Assembly: GCA_035610365.1 (NCBI GenBank)
Contig: CM069435.1
Coordinates: forward strand, 20,511,123 to 20,575,122
Origin: Aquatica leii
Taxonomy: Eukaryota; Arthropoda; Insecta; Coleoptera; Lampyridae
DNA length: 64,000 nt
Reading direction: 5' to 3'
The position numbers and the translations under genes were made by a program. The notes below the pieces were generated by a model. The model saw only the letters and a list, made by a program, of their open reading frames with translations, made no database searches and was not told where the DNA came from. Positions 58,604-64,000 of this stretch are shown here, one piece after another. Within the stretch, counting starts at the first letter, position 1; every line of letters begins with the position of its first letter.

Positions 58604-61589
58604 CTGCCCCCTTCTTAGAACTGTTCTGTCCCAGAACAGGAGACTGGATGCGACACCGGTAAAAGGGTTCGTGGCGATAGCGGCAGCTTCCTCCATTTCG
58701 GCAACTTCCTTGACCATAAAAGTAACAGTCAATGGACTTTTCCTGACCCAATACTCTCCTCGGTTGGTAACTACAGACCAACACTTGAACGCCTGTTCCT
58801 CGGAAGACGACCTCCAACATGTTTCGAACTGTCCTCCAATTCAATTGGTCTAAGCAACAACCAAGCTTGGGTACTGCCAATTTCTTAACATGATGGAACT
58901 CCATTTGTCTCTTGAGACTCCATAATGTTCGCCACAGATCTTTGTATAACGGCTTGACACGTGAGTATTTCTTGGTGACCAGATAGAAAACGAAGCGTCC
59001 GTCACCACGTAGTCCTAAAACCTTTCCGACTGCCGGTTGCTGTCTTCGTAATTCATCTAGCTGTCCAAACTTCTTTTTAAACACGACTGCAACCCCTTTG
59101 GACATGTCAAGGTCCTCGCTCACGCAATGTGCGATGGCGTAATCTTTTTGTGTCTGGAACAGGTCTTGTTGTTCCTCGGTGGTAACTCCGAACCTAGCTT
59201 TTCCAGAACCTCCGTATAAGTTCATAAACTTTTCGAACTCCATTTCTTCGATTGGATTCCTGGTTCTCCTACTTATTACTCTGGTTCGGACCTGAACTTG
59301 CGGATTGTGGTTATCGCCAGCAAACGGGGCTAGACGATCGACGTGGACCACTTTTGGCTTGCCTCTGGGCGGTTTTCGGATGCGGTATATAACGTCGTTA
59401 ATACGCTGCACGACTTCATAGGGGCCCTCCCATTGCCTTTGCAGCTTCGGCGACAAACCACGTCTCCTTTGAGGGTTATACAACCAAACCATATCGCCAG
59501 GTTGAAACCCACCATTTTGCGCCTTGACGTCATATCTTGTTTTCATCCTGTCGCTGGCAATTTGTGTGTTTTTACGAACCTCTTCATGTACTTCGTCTAG
59601 CCTCTTTGCCAGCTTGCTGACGTAATCTTCTCCAGCGACTTCTTCTTCCGGTCTTCGTCCAAATTGAAGATCGCATGGTAATCTTATCTCACGGCCGAGC
59701 ATGACACAGGATGGTGTTTGGCCTGTGCTTTCGTGAACGGATGATCGGTACGCCATTAAAAAGAGGTGCAAGTACTGATCCCAGTCTCTTTGATGTTCGG
59801 ACACTACCTTGGCTAAGTACTTGCCCATTGTTCGATTCATCCGTTCAACCATGCCATCAGACTGAGGATGGAGAGGCGTTGTCCTAGTCTTTTTAATTCC
59901 TAACAGTCGGCAAACTTCTTGAAACAGCCCAGACTCAAAATTGCGGCCTTGATCGGAGTGTAATTCCAACGGAACTCCAAACCGGCAGAAAAACTCCTTT
60001 ACTAATACGTCTGCGACTGTAGCTGCTTCCTGATTGGGTATGGCGTAAGCCTCCGTCCATTTCGTGAAATAATCCATCGCCACCAAGATGTATTTATTTC
60101 CCGAATCGGATTCTGGGAACGGCCCTGCGATGTCAATCGCTACTCTTTCCAAAGGGCTTCCTACGTTGTATTGTTTCATGGGTGCTTTGCGCTTTCTCGC
60201 TGGACCATTTCCTGAAGCGCAGACTATGCATTTACGGCACCATTTCATGACGTCCTCTTTGCAGTTCATCCAGTAGAATCGTTCTCGCACTTTACCCAAC
60301 GTCTTCTTAATGCCAAAGTGTCCTCCTGATGTCCCATCGTGGAGATGCTTCAACACTTCGGTCACCCTGCTCTTCGGCACTACCAGCTGTAGTCTGTTTC
60401 CCGTGCCCTCGGCACTTTCTAGGTATCGCTTAAGAAGACCGTCTTCTACTATCAAGGAGTCCCACTGCGCCCAGTACGCTTTGATATTTTTGCCCAAAGC
60501 ACTCACTTCTTCCCAGGTTGGTCGTCGGCCGCTTTCTTTCCAGTCCAGGAGTAGTCTTATTTCAGGATCGTCTTCTTGTTCGCGACGTAACTGCTCAGGT
60601 TCCCACTCATCATCAACCATAGCAGTTCTCCGGAGACATTCGACTTTTTCTTCCAGTCGCGAACAATGGCTGCAGTCCGCCGGACATTGTCTTCTGGACA
60701 AGGCATCAGCGTTTCGATGACTGCTTCCGGCACGGTGTTCTGTGTTATAGTCATACTCTTGCAGTCGCTCGATCCATCTTGCCACTTGTCCTTCTGGGTT
60801 ACGGAACTGCAGAAGCCATTTTAAAGCGGCGTGGTCTGTTCTCAGTAAAAACTTTCGTCCATACAAATACTTGTAGAAATGTTCGATGGACTTAACGACT
60901 GCTAACAGCTCCCTCCTAGTGACGCAATAATTCCTTTCTGGCCTGGACAAAACCTTGCTAAAATACGCGATAACCTTTTCTTGTCCATCTTGAATCTGCG
61001 AAAGGACCGCGCCTATGGCCAGATTGCTTGCGTCGGTATCCAAAACAAACTTTCCATCTTCTCTTGGATAACTCAAAATCGGCGAAGTGACTAGGGCTTG
61101 TTTTAGTTGATTAAAAGAACTTTCGCAGTCTTCATTCCATCTAAACTCTGCTTTTTCTTCAGTTAATTTTGTTAATGGTTTGGCAATATTGGCAAATCCG
61201 GGTACAAATCTTCTATAATAAGTGCACAACCCAAGTAAACTTCGGACCTGATGTTTGTCGATTGGTCTTGGCCATGCTTGCACTGCTCGGATTTTGTCTG
61301 GGTCAGCCCTTACTCCATCTCTAGATACGACGTGGCCAAGGTATTGGACTTCCTTCTTAAATACGTGGCACTTCTTTGGGCTCAGTTTGAGGTTAGCCCC
61401 ACGTAATCGCTGGAACACTTCCTTCAAGTTGTTCAAGTGCTCTTCAAACGACCTTCCAACCACGATCACGTCGTCCAGGTAAACCAAGCACGTCTTCCAA
61501 GACAATCCGCGCAAGATGGTCTCCATCAAACGCTCGAACGTTGCAGGAGCGTTACACAGGCCGAAGGGCATTACAGTGAACTGCCACAA
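58548..61589 (-). CDS. pol: Gypsy pol: RT (C-terminal part), RNase H, integrase, macro domain, CCCH finger
   Basis: 1013 codons without a stop; the listed start is a TTG inside RT, since the frame joins the preceding RT piece by a frameshift at 61613-61617. RT: MPFGLCNAPATFERLM and the YLDD box (residues 37-40). RNase H: LDTDASNLAIGAVLS (D184, D186), E227, D252, NADALSR. Integrase: zinc site H417, H424, C454, C457; DDE triad D486, D546, E582 with 35 residues between the last two; then a GPY/F-like module (WEGPYEVVQRI, about 720-757). Residues about 790-942 form a macro domain of the TARG1/OARD1 type: IAHCVSEDLDMSKGVAVVFK, RFVFYLVTKKYSRVKPLY and LGCCLDQLNW. The lysine pair 873-874 and D914 are at the positions of the catalytic pair of TARG1. 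Residues 955-973 form a CCCH finger (C-x7-C-x5-C-x3-H). The family normally ends at or soon after the integrase, so the last ~220 residues are an addition. Confidence 0.9.
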   Translation of the reverse strand: MWQFTVMPFGLCNAPATFERLMETILRGLSWKTCLVYLDDVIVVGRSFEEHLNNLKEVFQRLRGANLKLSPKKCHVFKKEVQYLGHVVSRDGVRADPDKIRAVQAWPRPIDKHQVRSLLGLCTYYRRFVPGFANIAKPLTKLTEEKAEFRWNEDCESSFNQLKQALVTSPILSYPREDGKFVLDTDASNLAIGAVLSQIQDGQEKVIAYFSKVLSRPERNYCVTRRELLAVVKSIEHFYKYLYGRKFLLRTDHAALKWLLQFRNPEGQVARWIERLQEYDYNTEHRAGSSHRNADALSRRQCPADCSHCSRLEEKVECLRRTAMVDDEWEPEQLRREQEDDPEIRLLLDWKESGRRPTWEEVSALGKNIKAYWAQWDSLIVEDGLLKRYLESAEGTGNRLQLVVPKSRVTEVLKHLHDGTSGGHFGIKKTLGKVRERFYWMNCKEDVMKWCRKCIVCASGNGPARKRKAPMKQYNVGSPLERVAIDIAGPFPESDSGNKYILVAMDYFTKWTEAYAIPNQEAATVADVLVKEFFCRFGVPLELHSDQGRNFESGLFQEVCRLLGIKKTRTTPLHPQSDGMVERMNRTMGKYLAKVVSEHQRDWDQYLHLFLMAYRSSVHESTGQTPSCVMLGREIRLPCDLQFGRRPEEEVAGEDYVSKLAKRLDEVHEEVRKNTQIASDRMKTRYDVKAQNGGFQPGDMVWLYNPQRRRGLSPKLQRQWEGPYEVVQRINDVIYRIRKPPRGKPKVVHVDRLAPFAGDNHNPQVQVRTRVISRRTRNPIEEMEFEKFMNLYGGSGKARFGVTTEEQQDLFQTQKDYAIAHCVSEDLDMSKGVAVVFKKKFGQLDELRRQQPAVGKVLGLRGDGRFVFYLVTKKYSRVKPLYKDLWRTLWSLKRQMEFHHVKKLAVPKLGCCLDQLNWRTVRNMLEVVFRGTGVQVLVCSYQPRRVLGQEKSIDCYFYGQGSCRNGGSCRYRHEPFYRCRIQSPVLGQNSSKKGAVKRPRNYLQMQEPSRTVI
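58604..58616 (-). other. Polypurine tract of the gypsy element
   Basis: The minus strand reads 'aagaagggggcag' directly before the LTR start. It lies inside the last codons of pol. Confidence 0.6.
58671..58727 (-). other. CCCH zinc finger at the end of pol
   Basis: CYFYGQGSCRNGGSCRYRH has C-x7-C-x5-C-x3-H spacing, a CCCH finger of the kind that binds single-stranded RNA. A basic tail follows (KKGAVKRPRNY). It lies twelve residues after the macro domain. Confidence 0.8.
58764..59237 (-). other. Macro domain (TARG1/OARD1-like) fused to integrase
   Basis: Domain within the pol frame, residues about 785-942. Macro domains bind ADP-ribose, and the TARG1 branch removes it from acidic side chains and from nucleic acid ends. 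Seen here: the AHCVSED start, a glycine loop reduced to D-M-S-K-G-V (the first glycine of the usual MGAG is S), YLVTKK with the candidate catalytic lysine, VPKLGCCLDQLNW with the candidate catalytic aspartate, and the terminal VQVLVCSY strand. The assignment is by eye from motif order and spacing. Confidence 0.85.
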
Positions 61590-62185
61590 ACCAGTTCCGA
61601 TCGTAAAAGCTGTTTTTCACGATCCTTGGGTTCTAATTCTACCTGCCAGTATCCACTCTTTAAATCTAACGTAGAAAACCACTGGGATCCTGACAGGGTG
61701 TCTAGCGTGTCGTCAATTCTGGGTAAAGGGTAGCTGTCCTTTTTGGTCACGTCGTTTAGCTGCCTGTAGTCTACGCAAAACCTCGTTGATCCATCCTTCT
61801 TCTTCACGAGTACCACTGGGGATGCCCATGGACTACTTGAAGGTTCAATTACGCCTTCTCTTTCCATATCCGTAATTATTTGTTCGGCTTCTTCTCTTTT
61901 CGCCAAAGGAAGTCTGCGTGGATGTTGTCGTATCGGCCGAGCGTCTCCGGTATTAATTTTATGTTTCACCACGTTAGTTCTTCCTTTGGAGCCACTCTCC
62001 AGCGCGAACACATCTTGGTACTCTTGGATCAACACTTTAACTTTAGCCAGCTGGTCTTGGCTGAGGTTTTCGCATTTGGTGGTAAGAATGTCCAATAGAT
62101 GTTGTGGACACTTCTTCGGCGACGTATCTTCGTTCGACTTCACGCATCTCACAATTTGTGATACTGGCGTGCATTGGCCTACCAC
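61571..62185 (-). CDS. pol: Gypsy pol: RT N-terminal part
   Basis: 204 codons. After a linker (CPQHLLDILTTKCENLSQDQ) it enters the RT: DARPIRQHPRRLPLAKREEA, GVIEPSSSPWASPVVLVKKK, DGSTRFCVDYRQLNDVTKKD, YPLPRIDDTLDTLSG and FSTLDLKSGYWQVEL, which holds the first catalytic aspartate. The homology leaves this frame after EPKDREK and resumes in the 58548-61589 frame. The switch falls in a run of five T (plus strand) at 61613-61617, a one-base loss. The listed start is not a real start: protease lies upstream in another frame. Confidence 0.85.
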   Translation of the reverse strand: MVGQCTPVSQIVRCVKSNEDTSPKKCPQHLLDILTTKCENLSQDQLAKVKVLIQEYQDVFALESGSKGRTNVVKHKINTGDARPIRQHPRRLPLAKREEAEQIITDMEREGVIEPSSSPWASPVVLVKKKDGSTRFCVDYRQLNDVTKKDSYPLPRIDDTLDTLSGSQWFSTLDLKSGYWQVELEPKDREKQLLRSELVCGSSL

Positions 62186-62783
62186 GGTCTTCTTTTTCAG
62201 CGTTACAGGATCTGGAGTTGATGTTTAAGATCCTTACTGGCATCGTCTTCTTTACTCGTACTAAGGTTCTGGCAACGAGTAGTCCCTTTTCAACTAAGCC
62301 GCCCTCCATTGGTTCAATCGCGCGTATGTAGCCTTCCCGGAGATTTCCATCCAGGCGTGCCATCACCACACTTTCTGTCCTTGCAGGCAGAATCACGTCT
62401 TCACTCAACAAGACTCGCACGGCTGCCTTCTCTGACGAATGAAAAGGAATTTCTTCATTGTCGATCTTCAGGACATCGTTCTTCATATCCAAATGGAACC
62501 CATACTTCTTTATCACGTCCATTCCCAGGATAACTTCTTCCGTGATGTCGGCTACTAGTACTTGATGGTCGAGTACTCTATTTCCCAAACCAATGGTTAC
62601 TTTGACTTGTCCGTGAGTAGGTATTTCGTCGCCCGTCGCCGTTCGAAGTCGTACTGTTACTGGTGATGTCTTCTCGTTTTCCAATAACATGTCAGGACGA
62701 ATGATGGTCTTCGTCGCTCCCGTGTCAACCAGTAACTGGACGCTTCTCCCATTGATCTTGCCATCGAGATAAATGCTATGCAA
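62043..62783 (-). CDS. pol: Gypsy pol: aspartic protease and linker
   Basis: 246 codons, with the first codon read as TTG just after an in-frame stop. The retropepsin motif LLVDTGATKTIIRPDML (D20) and the flap-side EVILGMDVIKKYGF are clear. The sequence then follows the spacer seen before RT in gypsy elements (ILPARTESVVMARL, RTLVRVKKTMPVRILNINS). The homology leaves the frame near 62205, where a one-base gain is inferred, and continues as the RT piece 61571-62185. How protease is expressed after gag is not clear: the gag stop is about 85 bases upstream in a different frame. Confidence 0.85.
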   Translation of the reverse strand: MHSIYLDGKINGRSVQLLVDTGATKTIIRPDMLLENEKTSPVTVRLRTATGDEIPTHGQVKVTIGLGNRVLDHQVLVADITEEVILGMDVIKKYGFHLDMKNDVLKIDNEEIPFHSSEKAAVRVLLSEDVILPARTESVVMARLDGNLREGYIRAIEPMEGGLVEKGLLVARTLVRVKKTMPVRILNINSRSCNAEKEDRGRPMHASITNCEMREVERRYVAEEVSTTSIGHSYHQMRKPQPRPAG

Positions 62784-62868
62784 TTGCTCCTAGGCGATGC
62801 CATTTGGATGGTAATCTCCGGGGCATGGCTCGTTGAGGTCGACTTTCGCCCCATTCGGTCGACCCGTT

Positions 62869-63999
62869 CTAGTTTTCCGGACGCTCTTCTGGTCTTCTTT
62901 TGGGCTTAGTACAACGGCGTCGTACGTGGCCCACTTCTCCGCAGTTCCAGCACGTCAGTTCTCTTCCTCGAGCTTCTCGTTCCCGAAATACCCGTCGCAC
63001 TATGTCTTCAATGGTTTCTTCTGTGTGCGAGGATACTTCTGCAGCACAACGGAGCTTATGGCTGCCTCGGTGCGACGCTTGTTTCGCCGCCTCGAACTCC
63101 AAAGCATGGGTTAATGCATCATCCAACGTCCTCGGTCTCGCTAACCGAAGAGTCTGCTGTGTTTCGCTGTCTCGGAGGCCGTCTACAAAAGTTTGAATAG
63201 CCAATTGCTCCAAGAAGGTATCTGGCGCTGTAGGATACGCAAGCCGTGTTAGTCTGGCGATGTCAGCCTCAAACTCTTGAAGACTTTCGGCAGCTTTTTG
63301 AACCCGACTTTTAATTTGAGCCTGATATACTTGTTGAAGATGAGCATCCCCATATCTCATTTCTAATCGTGATATTAAGAGTTCGTAATTTTCTTGCAGG
63401 TGGTCCGGAATAGTTTGTAAAATTCCAAGCGCTTCTCCACGTAAGGACACTATTAAAGACGTCGCTTTCTGCTTGTTGCTCCAACCATTAGCAGTAGCTG
63501 CGGCTTCAAACTGCTTGTAGTAGGTTGACCATGGAACTTTACCATCAAAATTCGGTGGTACAACTTTGAACTTGTGAGTGTTTTCTTCTCGATGGTTCAT
63601 TATTAAATCTTCACTCCTGACGCTTCCTTCACCGTGACAATTCATTTGGGTCATTCTTTCTTCAAGCAGTTGTATTCTTTCTCTCAATTTTTTCTCTATC
63701 TTGTCTTCTATGGTTCTTGAATTTTCATTTAACTTATCTTCTATTATGTCATTCACAGAATCGCAAATTTCTTCTTTTAAGTTTAACATGTCTGCTTGGG
63801 TTTCCTCTTGAACAATTTTAATTTGATTTTCTATGCTCGTTCGTATTTCTTCTTTTAAACTTCTAGAATTTTCCAACAACTTTTCTTCCATTTTTCTAGA
63901 ATTTTCTTCCATTTTTTGAGAATGTTCGGAGAGTTTTTCTTCAATTTTTCTAGAATTTTCTTCCATCTTCTGAGAATTTTCTTCCATTTTTCTATTCAT
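62869..63999 (-). CDS. gag: Gypsy gag: coiled coil, capsid core and CCHC knuckle
   Basis: 376 codons, from an ATG one base inside the window edge, so it may begin further right. Residues 1-125 are a long charged helix with reiterated KMEENSRKMEEKL-type units, a coiled coil. The capsid part follows (PPNFDGKVPWSTYYKQFEAA, KATSLIVSLRGEALGILQT, LEMRYGDAHLQQVYQAQIKS, LQEFEADIARLTRLAYP, FVDGLRDSETQQTLRLARPR). A CCHC knuckle CWNCGEVGHVRRRC lies at residues 350-363, with a basic tail. Gag forms the particle and binds the genomic RNA. The stop is at 62869, and protease is in another frame downstream. Confidence 0.9.
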   Translation of the reverse strand: MNRKMEENSQKMEENSRKIEEKLSEHSQKMEENSRKMEEKLLENSRSLKEEIRTSIENQIKIVQEETQADMLNLKEEICDSVNDIIEDKLNENSRTIEDKIEKKLRERIQLLEERMTQMNCHGEGSVRSEDLIMNHREENTHKFKVVPPNFDGKVPWSTYYKQFEAAATANGWSNKQKATSLIVSLRGEALGILQTIPDHLQENYELLISRLEMRYGDAHLQQVYQAQIKSRVQKAAESLQEFEADIARLTRLAYPTAPDTFLEQLAIQTFVDGLRDSETQQTLRLARPRTLDDALTHALEFEAAKQASHRGSHKLRCAAEVSSHTEETIEDIVRRVFREREARGRELTCWNCGEVGHVRRRCTKPKRRPEERPEN

Positions 64000-64000
64000 C

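Larger units (their letters stand above)
58155..64000 (-). mobile_element. Ty3/gypsy retrotransposon with added macro and CCCH domains (5' end beyond window)
   Basis: Gag, protease, RT, RNase H, integrase, macro domain, CCCH finger, polypurine tract and 3' LTR follow on the minus strand. Codon use and base composition are far less AT-rich than anything else in the window, and only single-base breaks are seen, so the insertion is recent. The 5' LTR and primer site lie to the right of the window. The element interrupts the Jockey-like scrap that ends at 58150. Confidence 0.9.

Noticed and set aside
58572..63196. Several plus-strand open frames of 60-136 codons
   Set aside because: They are antisense to the gypsy gag-pol, which carries all the recognisable motifs.

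Overview
The window is an AT-rich stretch of eukaryotic nuclear DNA, most likely from an insect. The evidence is the mixture of transposon families: Tc1/mariner, pogo, piggyBac, Mutator-like, hAT-like, Penelope-like, copia, Ty3/gypsy and a non-LTR element. The order cannot be fixed from sequence alone. I find no convincing host protein-coding gene, tRNA gene or rRNA gene. The window reads as an intergenic or heterochromatic transposon graveyard with one young element at its right edge.

Layout, left to right. 120-5470 is a large, roughly palindromic composite. Its outer arms are inverted arrays of a ~130-160 bp repeat built around the words 'agcacgac' and 'ttttccgcag'. Inside lies a broken Penelope-like element (PLE): reverse transcriptase at 1563-1970, GIY-YIG at 4327-4569, and an inverted partial copy at 1135-1590. 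A Mutator-like DNA transposon (about 2291-4191) sits inside the PLE. 5480-9400 has no recognisable gene. 9468-12616 is a decayed copia element. A non-LTR RT scrap (12610-12945, minus) and a Tc1 element with ~90 bp inverted repeats (13555-15036) follow. 17470-18690 is a pogo-like transposase relic. 20338-22390 holds a PLE GIY-YIG scrap, an exon-like SAM-domain scrap and a hammerhead-like motif. 23160-24600 holds an LTR-element leader remnant with a Tc1-like transposase pseudogene next to it. 28670-32165 is a non-LTR retrotransposon on the minus strand that appears to have landed inside the terminal repeat of the next element, a nearly full-length PLE (32658-34850).

38983-48626 is a rearranged LTR-retrotransposon cluster: LTR, internal region, LTR, partial internal region, then an inverted LTR fragment. 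Both internal regions carry gag followed directly by the integrase zinc-binding domain, with no protease, reverse transcriptase or RNase H. 50779-51800 is a foldback/MITE-like palindrome. 51884-54583 is a complete but decayed pogo-like transposon with a C-terminal PHD-like finger. 54821-55289 is a 469 bp piggyBac derivative with intact TTAA target duplications. 56600-58150 has hAT-like and Jockey-like scraps.

The right end (58155 to beyond the window, minus strand) is the best-preserved element, a Ty3/gypsy retrotransposon. It has gag with a coiled coil and a CCHC knuckle, then protease, RT, RNase H and integrase. Fused in frame after the integrase is a macro domain resembling the TARG1/OARD1 ADP-ribose hydrolase family, followed by a CCCH zinc finger. 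The lysine and aspartate expected to be catalytic are retained. This added module, on the pol of an otherwise ordinary gypsy element, is the most interesting thing in the window.
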